Part shown: piece after piece, positions 8,880-16,433 of the stretch
Layout: every line of letters starts with the position of its first letter
Numbering within the stretch: the stretch's first letter is position 1
From: Gyrodactylus bullatarudis
Taxonomy: Eukaryota; Platyhelminthes; Monogenea; Gyrodactylidea; Gyrodactylidae
Direction: 5' to 3'
Length of the DNA stretch: 16,433 bases
Assembly (NCBI GenBank): GCA_012064415.1
Contig: SSNU01000283.1
Coordinates: 38,721-55,153, forward strand
Notes under the pieces: generated by a model
What the model was told of the DNA's origin: nothing
Seen by the model: the letters and a program-made list of their open reading frames with translations, nothing else
Database searches by the model: none
Made by a program: the position numbers and the translations under genes

Positions 8880-9069
8880 TTCATGTAAAAAGATTTATCT
8901 TACAGATCAAAATGACTTCAGAAAATTACGAAAATATATACTCGACTCTGATTGGTCTATAGGGACTGACCAATGAAACGACACTAGTCTTCTCCCCAAA
9001 AAACCCTATATAATTAGCATACTATCCCGATTAATATTAATCTGTTCTACTTTCAGGGGGTTTTACCTG
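8880..9069 (-). repeat. Right 190-bp terminal inverted repeat
   Basis: Reverse complement of 8289-8478 with one difference. It carries the same internal ATTGGTC/GACCAAT hairpin and TATA-like run, now pointing left, so the two promoter-like blocks face each other across the 401-bp interior. The last codons of the interrupted LINE frame (9053-9069) are transposon sequence. Confidence 0.92.
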
Positions 9070-9939
9070 TATTTACAATGTGTTCATCAATAATATTGTC
9101 AGAAAAGGAAAAGCAGATTTTTAAATCATCAGCAAATTTAAACAATTTAATGTTTGAGTTATTCGATTGAATTTTAGAAAAAATCAAGTTAAATAAAAAA
9201 GGTCCAATCCGGCTACCTTGAGGTACTCCAGATATAATATCAACAGTTGGGGAAGATTTATCATACAACATTACATCCTGAGATCTGCATGAAAGGAATA
9301 AGTAAATGACATTTAAAAGATTATAATCATCAAGGTGTTGGTAAAGTATGTTCATAATACTTGAGAACGAAATTGAATCAAAAGCCTTTTTCAAATCAAT
9401 GTAAATAACAAGATTAAGAATATTATTAGATCTGCATTCTTGTATAAAAGAAAAGAATTCAAGAAGGTTAGTTTCAGTTGATCTAAAATCCACAAAAGCA
9501 TGTTGAGTTGGATCAATCTGGCTGATATTAATATATTTTTTGAGTATAAATAGAATAATCGCGTCAAGTATACAAGTGAGTTTAGGTAACATTGAGATAG
9601 GACGAAAATCATTAACAGATATAGGATTTTTTGCATTTTGGAATAGGTATAATATGGATGAAGAAAAAGGACTCTGGTATTGAAAATTTGATGAAAATGG
9701 TATAATAGTAGAAAGAATATAGAGAGTGTTTGAATTTCATTGAGCTGTGTTTGATTACATCGATAGAAATATCAAATATATCCTTTCTATCATGATGTTT
9801 AATATTATTTATAATTTCAAGAAACTCATCGAATGTAAAAAATTCATAATTAAAATTTGAGTGGGGAAAGTAATAAGTAGGAAAGAATGTTCTTGGGGAA
9901 TAGCAGGATTTGAAAAAATCATTAAGCAAATTTGCGTCA

Positions 9940-9958
9940 ATTATTATTATTATTATTT
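9940..9958. repeat. ATT microsatellite
   Basis: Six copies of ATT sit exactly at the 5' edge of the minus-strand LINE copy. It may be the insertion site or sequence added on integration. Confidence 0.85.
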
Positions 9959-10493
9959 ACGAATTATTTGAAACACTATAACATTTCTACTTTGATATTC
10001 AAAATTTTCAGTTCTCCAACCTACATCCAGAATTTCTATCTAATGAAATATTGAACCATATTCGGAAAACTATAGAAGAAAGTATATACTAACACCAAAT
10101 GCACATTTCTCAAAGGTTCATCAGTAGTGTCTCTTTGATAATGATAAAAGTTAAAAGATGATTGAAAATAATAATTTACAAATTAATAGTCCCTATTTTT
10201 TAATTTTTGCAGAATAAAAATTTCGAATTCAGTTTCATAACAAATCGGATGTGAAGATCACGATTTAATAATCAGTATAATTTTACAACCTTCGCCGGCA
10301 CTTTTAGAACTTTTGAGTTTGTGCTATTACGTGGTTACTAAAAAGTATGGTGAAGAAAAAAATAATTCGTAGAATTTGTTTTAAACATAAATTTAAATTT
10401 TTTGTGATAGAAATTTATGTATTTTGAAAAAAATAGAATTCAAGTTATCTATATAAGCTGATTTTCGAACATATATATCACAGAGTTTATATA
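9959..10493. other. AT-rich stretch with no recognisable gene
   Basis: No frame above chance length, no protein motif and no clear repeat ends in either direction. This separates the minus-strand LINE from the next pseudogene. Confidence 0.5.
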
Positions 10494-11653
10494 TTAATAC
10501 ATATTTCTGCTATCAACATCACACGCTTTTTGTGATGCTGCGGTCGAGATTTGGATAACTCTTTCAACAGACTGGCTTTTAGAAGGAATGTCTGTAAATA
10601 ATTTATTTTCTATTTCATCCCAAGGAACATTTTTCAAAACTGCTGGGAATCCAAATTTTGAATTATTAAAATCAATCATTTCAAAGTAATGCTTTGCTTC
10701 TGGGTTAATATCTAGCAGCTCTTAGTTAACATGGTCATTTGGATTCATACTTGCAAGTATTTCATCGTGGGCCGTCTTGAAGCAATATAAGCTCTTACAA
10801 TTCTCGTTCCAGTTGTCAACCATCTGGCCTGATGCATTTTTCCAGGATTTTTAACAGCTTTACGTTCTGAATCTGAGCTTGCCTCCCATCCCTGGGAAGC
10901 AACACGGCAGGCATAATAAAGATCTTTTTGGTCTTTACTCATTGTTATCAGAACCTCATGATCGATATACTCAACTTCTTCATATAATGGTTTAAATGAT
11001 TCATGGACTTGATTTTTAGAAATGCCGTCTATGAGTAATCCTATACTGCCATTGAAGGATGTTGGACCTTTAGAATTTATTTCTTCATTAGTCAGAACAT
11101 TTTTAAGCATCAATTCAAAAATGTGAATAAGGCAGGGGGCCACAATACCCTTCTATTTAGGAATTTTTCCACTTCTTTAATCACTCCCCTTTCTTGACCA
11201 ACATTAAGATTTGGGCTGTCACAAATGATACATTGGACTGAATGGAAAGAATTCGTATTCATAATTGTTTTTTTCAAACCTTCTACCACAGAAATTGCTG
11301 AGCCTCCAAAGGTTTCTACAAAATTATCTCTAGGTTGAGAAACTATAACATAATGGTCTTCTCTGCAGGCTGGTTCTAGATCGATTTTAACTTGAGGAGA
11401 TAAATCTGGCCTTATCACATGTTCTTTAATGCATTTTTTAAGGATCAGTCAAACAAGCGAGTAAGAGGTTTTTTATATCGCTAGTCAATAGTCGATCATT
11501 AAACGATGAAGATAACCCTCCAAAATAATTTTATGATTGAAGATATTCAAGATTTGTGGCAAGTTTATCTTGATAAAGGCCACGCTCGTAAAGCAGCTCC
11601 TTAAGTGTTAATTGTTTGGTATATTTATCATGAGAATAATTGACTAAATCCAT
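10494..11653 (-). pseudogene. Decayed copy of an uncharacterised, repeat-like protein
   Basis: Minus-strand coding remnant of about 385 codons pieced from four frames. From an ATG at 11653 it opens with DLVNYSHDKYTKQLTLKELL and passes one stop (11531-11533). A frameshift near 11445 leads into 11440-11110 (RPDLSPQ, FVETFGGSAIS, CIICDSPN). After another shift near 11145, 11143-10745 carries GPTSFNGSIG and NPGKMHQARWLTTGTRIVR. After a third, a stop at 10722-10724 precedes the final part with VPWDEIENKLF and SQSVERVIQISTAASQKAC, ending at 10494. The NPGKMxxxRWLTT and SQSVERxxxxxTAASQKxC patterns match what I remember of a long, repeatedly copied protein family in arthropod and other invertebrate genomes, with no established function. 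A transposon origin is plausible, but I see no terminal repeats, and catalytic residues are not identifiable. At least three frameshifts and two stops make it non-functional. Confidence 0.7.
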
Positions 11654-11689
11654 TAATTAAATAGTTATTACTCAAACTTTGATTAATTT

Positions 11690-12239
11690 ATGTTTAAACC
11701 AACTCAACAAGAGCCGCGATTTTCGAATCCCGCTCCTAAAATTGGCTTCATTACCTTACCTATTGCTTATTATGAGGATATAATTACTGAACTAGATTTC
11801 CTTAGGAAACATTTCAAAGCAATTCATAACTCATCAGGTATTTCACGAAATTCTTATGCTGATGTATAAATCTTGCAGTGATGGCTCTTCCCAACGTCCC
11901 AAGTCTAACGCAAATGATGCGAAAATAGCTAAACTGCCTCCGCCTAAACCTTCTACCTCACAAGCCATAACCTCATTGCCAAGTCCTTGTAAACGGACCC
12001 TAAACTTAACCTCAGACATTGAATTATCATTTACTGGACCTTCTACATCAAATCTCTCGCCCCCAATTATATCTCCTGCTACCACAGCACATGTAATCAG
12101 GACCACATCTGTGCCAAGCACCCTCAACAGAAACAAGCGCCTCAAACAGACAGTTCCTAATAGCCTGGCCCCATCCGGAAAAGTGTTATTTCTTAGACCC
12201 TCTGCAAGCCTCAGTTCCTCTCGACAGCCCCAACCTTAA
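11690..12239 (+). pseudogene. ORF1-like region of the plus-strand LINE, frameshifted
   Basis: From the ATG at 11690 a 59-codon frame (to a TAA at 11867-11869) contains PKIGFITLPIAYYEDI and a charged LDFLRKHFKAIH helix. The second frame, open around 11856-12239, gives about 127 codons rich in Ser, Pro, Thr and Lys (for example KLPPPKPSTSQ and RNKRLKQ). Together they resemble a short, basic, low-complexity ORF1-type protein upstream of an endonuclease. LINE ORF1 proteins bind the element RNA, but no zinc knuckle, RRM or PHD motif is visible. One frameshift at about 11850-11867 separates the halves. The second half could instead be the N-terminal extension of ORF2. Confidence 0.45.
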
Positions 12240-14700
12240 TATCGTTCTCTGGAACATAAGGCCTCTTTCTCAACTCAATGTATGACCTCAAACAAATTAT
12301 TGCCAAACATCTCCCCGACCTCACTATCATCACTGAATCTTGACTGAAACCTCTCATTAAATCTGAAGACATTCACATCCCCAACTACTCCATTCTCAGA
12401 GCTGACAGAATCTCCTCCACATGTGGTGGCATTATTGCCTACGTTTCAACTAAATTCACCTGCGAAACAATTTTTACTTCTGAGTCTCCCGAATTGCTCA
12501 TTTTCAATATCAACGATTCCATTTCTGGTCTTGGCATTTCTCTCACAGTCATTTACAACCCTCCCCTAGCCAACAAATTATCTGAAACCAATATCATCAA
12601 TTTGCTGAATCCACTCTATGAAAAATTTCTCCCCAACGTAATTATTTGTGGGGATTTTAATAAGCCAGCTTATAGTCCTCACGTGCTTGATTATGACTCC
12701 CCAATCTTCGAATTTGCTATGTCTAAAGATCTATTTCAAATGGCGGATCGTTCTTCCAGGAAATCAGCCTACCTTGACCTGCTTTTCACGAACATAACAA
12801 GCTTGATTTGCTATCACTCTTCAAAGTATTCTACATCTGATCATCAGCCTCTTTTTTTCAAAATTGGTTCTCTCAGCAACAGCTATGAAACTAATAAACC
12901 ACATCTCGTTACATCTTTCTCTCGCTTTCGACAGCTCCTCCTTGCCTCAGAAAATCTGATCTTTAATGATGGCTTCAATACTGATTTTTTCAATCTCCTC
13001 ATTCTCAGAGCAGTCAAAGTCTCCAAAAACTCCTCAAACTCCACTTTATCGATCTCCCAGCAGTTGTTCGAAAATTCAATTAAGGATGATCTCAGAACCC
13101 AACCCTCAAAAGCCTGGAAGAAACTTAAATTCCTAGCCAACAGACAAGAAGTGTCCTCAGACAACCCTAAATTTTCTGCCGAATCTCTGAGCTCATTTTT
13201 CAAGTCTGTTCTCTCAAATTCTCGTGAAGTCTCGTACATCCCAACAAAAAACGCCATATCCCCAGTCGTCACAAGGGAACTTTTAATTGACCTTCTCCTG
13301 AACTCTAACTCTAAGAAGCGGAAAGATGTCTTTTTCAACTCATATGAACTTTTACTCTCCTTACCAAACAGTTTCTTCGACAAAATGGCCTATTTCCTTA
13401 CATTTGCACTTAAGAACAATATTATTCCCGCTGAATGGACTAACGTCAAAATCACCCTAATACCCAAATCTGCCAATCCTCAATCAGATTCTGATTTCAG
13501 GCCAATCTCTAACCTTCCAATTTTTCTTAGCCTGGTAGACTTAATTTCCGACTTTTTCTTGGCTTCCACCATCAGTATTCGGAATATGGACCCTTACCAA
13601 CATGGTTTCCTCAAGGGTCGCAGCACCTCCACCAACTTACATAATTCTTTAATAAATCTGATGATTTGATTTATAGGAAGATTCCTTCCGTCGTCATCTT
13701 TCTTGACATTGCAAAAGCATTTGATAAACTACCTTTTTTGTCATTCAAGAATCTTTTATTGACTGCAACATTAACCCATTCCTTATTAACTGGATCACCA
13801 ATTTCCTGTCCTCGAGATCTCAAACCGTTCATTACAATGACAAATTTTCTGAGCCTATCAAGATCACTTCGGGGGTTCCCCAGGGATCAGTTATTGGACC
13901 CCTTCTATTCAATTTAGCCTTCTCTAAAATCAAACCTTCATCGTCCGAAATCTTTTACTACAAATATGCTGATGATCTTAAGATCGTTATTCCCAATTAC
14001 TCCAATAACACTATTCGTGAGGAACTTAAACATATCAATATCTCCCTTGAGGCGATTGGACTCCATGTTAATCATTCTAAAACCCGTCTGATGATTTTAA
14101 AAACTAACATCACTACAACTGATTTGGATCCGGACTTTTCCCACCTGATAGTGAATATAATTAAGGATCTTGGGCTCTCCTATGATCACAAACTCTCTAT
14201 TAAGCCCCACGTAAACGATCTTATAAAATCTTTAAGATACTCAATCTTCATTACCACGAGATTTATAGCAAGCTCTGTGCTAAAGCTCATAGTCTACAAA
14301 AGCTTTATTCTATCAAGGTTTGATTATGCAGCAGCCCTTATCCTTGGTCTCTCTCATCAATCTACTAAGAAAATAGAGCAGATCCAATTCAGATTCCTGC
14401 TACGGGCCAATTAGTTACAAACAATGTCTTCACCTCTCCGGCTTATATCCAATCTGGCTCAGAAGAATCTCTGCTTCCTTGATTCTCTATAATAACTTCG
14501 TCGATCCTGATGAACGTAATTACCTCAATACAAGGAACAATAGGAAATATACAATCCTACTCAGAAATATCCTGTCTCTCCAAACCAGATTTAAATTACT
14601 CCTAAAGCATATCCCCTCATGCAACCTCAAATCAACCTGCGCCTACCTATCTTCACTCATTCCAGATGATAATGACCCCTTTAAAAACTATTTTGATTGA
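12235..14700 (+). pseudogene. LINE ORF2: endonuclease plus reverse transcriptase, multiply broken
   Basis: About 820 codons. The apurinic-type endonuclease begins LNIVLWNIRPLSQ (12235), shifts frame near 12262-12272, and continues LKQIIAKHLPDLTIITES with a TGA at 12341-12343 where a Trp is usual (ITETWL in relatives). GDFN is at 12650-12661 and SDHQPL at 12836-12853, so endonuclease core residues survive. The reverse transcriptase follows with ITLIPK, DFRPISNLP and DPYQHGFLKGRST. It shifts frame near 13660-13667 into FLDIAKAFD (motif A), then at 13745-13766 into SGVPQGS (about 13866-13889) and YADD (13965-13976). DLGLSYDHKLS and a FDYAAALILG-type segment reach a TAG at 14412-14414. A last shift near 14415-14450 leads to the C-terminal part, ending at 14700. 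All domains are present in order but no continuous protein can be made. Frame breaks are spread evenly, which suits neutral decay. Confidence 0.9.
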
Positions 14701-14833
14701 TTTATTTTGTATATTAGATATTATGAACTTTTCTTGAATACAACGAATTATTTTTGAATTACTCATTAAATGAAACAAAACATATGTTATTGTAAATATA
14801 TTGTTATTTATAAATTAATGTAAGATAAGATAA
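14701..14833 (+). other. Probable 3' untranslated region and tail of the plus-strand LINE
   Basis: AT-rich sequence following the ORF2 stop, ending with two to three TAAGA units (TAAGATAAGATAA, 14820-14832). Short tandem tails other than poly(A) are known for several LINE clades, so this is a reasonable 3' boundary, but no second copy is available here to prove it. Confidence 0.4.
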
Positions 14834-15505
14834 TTCTGTATCGAATTTCATAGTTTAAAAGTATTATTTCTTTAAAATATTATTCAAAAACGTTAAAATC
14901 ATTTTTTGGTTTAACCTTTCATTTTTAAAATTACTAACAAGTAGTCAAATGATACTTTTCATCAAAATTTCTGAAAACTTCAAGAAGTAAGCTACGAAAA
15001 AATGGAACTTGTTTTCGTAATCTACGTGCTCTATTTAGTATTAAACTGAATTCGAATAATTCTCGAATTCGGGAGGGACCTGATCAATCAATCAAATTTA
15101 CATAAAAATCAGGTGTATGAGATCATGTTTGATCTCAAATTTCAAAAAAAGTTGAAGAGTACAAGGAATATTGATCTCAAAATCGTATTCTTTGGTAATT
15201 TCTGTGTTCGGATGAATCAGACAATGAGATCTCGTTGAAAGAAATTTTTATTTTCAAACACAATAGTGAAGATTTCACCCAATTATGAGTAGACCTTATT
15301 TTCCTCAATATACCCATATTTTTTCGGAAATTCTGATTTTTTTCCCGTAAATCACATGCACCACCCCAACATCAATAATCATCTAAAAAGTTACATTAAG
15401 ATTCGAGGTATTGCGTGAAATAATTTTTTTTTCGGTTTTGGGTGAGATTCCCATATTCATGTAGAACAGCTTTATAAATCAATAGAGTCTTCTCTTCAGG
15501 TTTCA
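14834..15505. other. AT-rich stretch with no recognisable gene
   Basis: No frame of note. An inverted repeat GAATTCGA/TCGAATTC with a 7-base spacer lies near 15049-15072. The minus strand from 15502 down to about 15400 could be a decayed continuation of the Penelope-like fragment upstream (a NLKRRLY segment followed by another stop), but it is not convincing. Confidence 0.45.
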
Positions 15506-15740
15506 GTAAATCTTCAAATTGAACAATCTCTGAGTTTTAAATACAGTCTTCAATTGTATGTTGTTATAATGTTGATCGATGAGACTTGTCAACTTTCTCC
15601 TTAAAAAATTACTAAAACCATCACCTTTGAAATTAAGTTTCATGAAAATTCTGGTCTTCTCAACTTCATCTGTGTTTTCAACGACATCTCTATCGACAGG
15701 AAGGGCATGAGGCTTCAATTTCGAATTTTTCAATTTTATA
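15506..15740 (-). pseudogene. Probable Penelope-like element fragment, region after the reverse transcriptase
   Basis: A minus-strand frame (15823 down to a stop at 15503-15505) contains, after a Lys-rich lead, EKTRIFMKLNFKGDGFSN then FLRRKLTSLIDQHYNN and QLKTVFKTQRLFNLK. In Penelope-like polyproteins the segment between the reverse transcriptase palm and the GIY-YIG endonuclease carries a similar pattern: a short beta strand with a glycine turn (PFKGxxSN), a basic helix, then LRxVFKT before a KDR-type motif. The match is to a remembered family pattern, not a catalytic motif, and the GIY-YIG part is not seen. The upstream side (15793-15823) is SINE sequence, so the SINE sits next to or within this fragment. 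Orientation is opposite to the fragment at 3333-3692, so it is not the other half of that copy. Confidence 0.45.
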
Positions 15741-15792
15741 CAAAAACACGAGTGATGACAGTACACATTTTTGGGTGAAGGAGACCTTATTT

Positions 15793-15879
15793 GCCCGGTG
15801 TGGCGTAGTGATATCTCTCTCACCTCTCATTCGGACCCTCTTACTCTCGGTCCTAGGTTCAAACCCTCCCACACCGGGC
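15793..15879 (+). tRNA. tRNA-like head of the SINE (not a working tRNA)
   Basis: The ends GCCCGGTGTGG and CCACACCGGGC are perfect 11-base complements, longer than a 7-base acceptor stem because they run into the D-arm and T-arm positions. The A and B boxes are well placed for polymerase III. The T stem has only about three good pairs, and no normal anticodon arm is evident in the CT-rich middle, so this is a tRNA-derived promoter module, not a functional tRNA gene. Confidence 0.6.
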
Positions 15880-15962
15880 ACATTGAACGCTCTTTCCCTG
15901 TTCCGTTATTTGTACAAATCAATTCTATAAATAAATATAAATGTTTCAATTTCAAAAAAAAA
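15793..15962 (+). mobile_element. tRNA-derived SINE
   Basis: A 5' tRNA-like head (15793-15879) is followed by a tRNA-unrelated body and a poly(A) tail of nine A (15954-15962), about 170 bp in all. The head has an RNA polymerase III A box TGGCGTAGTGA at 15801-15811 (one base from the usual TGGCNNAGTGG) and a B box GGTTCAAACCC at 15856-15866, which fits the consensus fully. The body holds ATAAATAAATATAAATG just before the tail. SINEs are transcribed from this internal promoter and copied by a LINE's enzymes; which LINE cannot be told here. No convincing target duplication was found: the candidate flanks AAGGAGACCTTAT and AAGAGTCTAGAT match only loosely. Confidence 0.8.
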
Positions 15963-16396
15963 GAGTCTAGATAGTAATAAGTTGCTAAATAAATCTATCT
16001 CCACTGGTTATGTCGAAATCGAGGTCAATTTAGTACAATTTATCAGATATTGAAATATAAATTTGGTTAACTCCAGAAAGAAGATTTTATAATTTTATTT
16101 TATTATGAGCTTGCTGACTCGAAGTCATGCTAGTGTTAAGAACGAAAGAAGGATTATTGGTGAATAAAGCTTTATTTTCGTCAGTTCTCTTCAGACCAAA
16201 CACCGACTTTAGATATATTTATATACATGCAAGATTAAGGAACATTATAAAATCTGACGAATAGCAATTAATCATCCAAGATTGACCAATGGGGTTGAGT
16301 GTGATCATACTCTTGGGGCTGTGAGGAATACATCTATTGTCTGATTGTTAGTTGGTAATCGTTTTCTCTGTTTCCCCTTTCTTTTTTGTTGCTTAG
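15963..16396. other. Non-coding right flank with a candidate 3' splice site
   Basis: No gene is recognised. It holds a 14-base perfect palindrome AATAAAGCTTTATT (16163-16176) and a near-palindrome GAGTGTGATCATACTC (16297-16312). Near the edge a pyrimidine-rich tract (about 16361-16390) ends in TTGCTTAG at 16389-16396, a good match to an intron 3' end. The remaining 37 bases are open in the frame starting at 16399 (DVDRFLFRDGV). If real, a host exon begins here and much of this window would be intron or promoter-distal sequence. The evidence is thin. Confidence 0.3.
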
Positions 16397-16433
16397 GTGA
16401 TGTCGACAGATTTCTTTTTCGTGATGGAGTAGG

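Larger units (their letters stand above)
8289..9069. mobile_element. 781-bp non-autonomous TIR transposon nested in the LINE
   Basis: The element starts CAGGTAAAACCCCCTG and ends with its reverse complement, flanked by TA at 8287-8288 and 9070-9071. The terminal inverted repeats are 190 bp each (8289-8478 and 8880-9069) and I count a single mismatch, so insertion or homogenisation is recent. The 401-bp interior (8479-8879) has no coding frame. A TA target duplication points to the Tc1/mariner (IS630) superfamily by inference; three-base TTA/TAA duplications do not match. The clean boundary is confirmed independently: deleting the element and one TA rejoins the host reverse transcriptase in frame without a stop. 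Confidence 0.92.
7829..9938 (-). mobile_element. 5'-truncated non-LTR retrotransposon (jockey/CR1-type), interrupted
   Basis: On the minus strand the copy starts at about 9938 in the linker before the reverse transcriptase domain, so endonuclease and ORF1 are missing, as expected for 5'-truncated LINE copies. It runs through the reverse transcriptase, a 781-bp inserted element, and the thumb region to about 8048, then roughly 200 bases of probable 3' untranslated sequence. The 3' end is marked by AATAAA (7843-7848 on the minus strand) and a TTA-repeat tail at 7829-7843. The 5' junction abuts a TTA/ATT microsatellite at 9940-9958. ATAATTCGTA and ATAATTCATA beyond the two ends (minus strand) could be a degraded target duplication, but this is weak. 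Confidence 0.65.
8048..9938 (-). pseudogene. LINE reverse transcriptase pseudogene split by a transposon
   Basis: Reverse transcriptase of a LINE, which would prime on nicked target DNA. In minus-strand order: a LNDFFKS linker near 9930-9907; an IPIPKCKK block near 9650-9630; a one-base frameshift in the T-run at 9627-9632; then RPIS, DPTQHAF and FRSTETNL; motif A YIDLKKAFD with the catalytic Asp at about 9395-9397; motif B SGVPQGS near 9230; and FADD near 9130, so the catalytic residues persist. The frame enters the inserted element and stops at 9053. Beyond the insert it resumes at 8287 in frame, with a thumb-type segment containing RDLGLEYD, and stops at 8045-8047. About one-third of a normal C-terminal region is lost. 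It resembles the plus-strand LINE at 12235-14700 closely enough to belong to the same broad clade but not the same copy family. Confidence 0.85.
11690..14833 (+). mobile_element. Near full-length but dead non-LTR retrotransposon (jockey/CR1-type)
   Basis: A LINE copy with an ORF1-like region (11690-12239), endonuclease and reverse transcriptase ORF2 (12235-14700), and a probable 3' untranslated region ending in a TAAGATAAGATAA run at 14820-14832. Its coding part is visibly richer in G+C and pyrimidines than the flanks. No target duplication is clear, and the 5' end is set by the first plausible coding ATG, so sequence up to the neighbouring pseudogene edge (11653) may also belong. The motif set and lack of an obvious RNase H domain suit the jockey/CR1 side of the LINE tree. 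Confidence 0.75.

Noticed and set aside
11843..12145. 100-codon open frame on the minus strand
   Set aside because: Antisense shadow of the Ser/Pro-rich ORF1-like region.
12883..13383. 166-codon open frame on the minus strand
   Set aside because: Lies opposite the LINE ORF2 reading frame; an antisense shadow caused by the codon bias of the true frame.
15690..15974. Short open frames on both strands across the SINE
   Set aside because: They translate the tRNA-like head and body of the SINE and have no protein similarity.

Overview
The window looks like a gene-poor, AT-rich (estimated by eye at about 70% A+T) stretch of a eukaryotic nuclear genome. The mix of mobile elements suggests an arthropod, most likely an insect: jockey/CR1-type LINEs, Penelope-like elements, a tRNA-derived SINE, a TTAA-flanked piggyBac-type MITE, and an invertebrate repeat-type protein family. 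I cannot name the species. Nothing prokaryotic is visible (no operons, no ribosome binding site pattern), and I find no intact host gene.

Layout. 1-180: a weak promoter-like arrangement (CCAAT boxes, TATA box). 1945-2170: a 218-bp MITE with TTAA duplications. 3333-3692 (+): a fragment of a Penelope-like reverse transcriptase. 4861-5230: a foldback element with 150-bp arms and a 70-bp loop. A diverged relative of its arm and loop lies at 6845-6997 and leads into 6933-7385 (+), a probable C-terminal tail of an integrase-type transposon protein. 6030-6211: a second promoter-like block holding a partial hammerhead-ribozyme-like core.

7829-9938 (-): a 5'-truncated LINE reverse transcriptase. It is split by a 781-bp non-autonomous DNA transposon (8289-9069) with nearly identical 190-bp terminal inverted repeats and a TA duplication. 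Removing the insert in thought brings the two reverse transcriptase halves back into one frame. 10494-11653 (-): a decayed pseudogene of an uncharacterised, repeat-like protein family. 11690-14833 (+): a second, longer LINE copy with ORF1, endonuclease, reverse transcriptase and C-terminal parts, carrying at least five frameshifts and two internal stops. 15506-15740 (-): a probable second Penelope-like fragment, from the region after the reverse transcriptase. 15793-15962 (+): a tRNA-derived SINE with A box, B box and poly(A) tail. The right edge ends in a sequence that could be a 3' splice site and the start of an exon.

The pieces do not form a pathway. They are layers of insertion and decay: old LINE and Penelope fragments, with younger inverted-repeat elements in or between them. 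Only the 781-bp element and the foldback element look recent, because their arms have barely diverged. Family names below come from recognising motifs by eye, not from searches.
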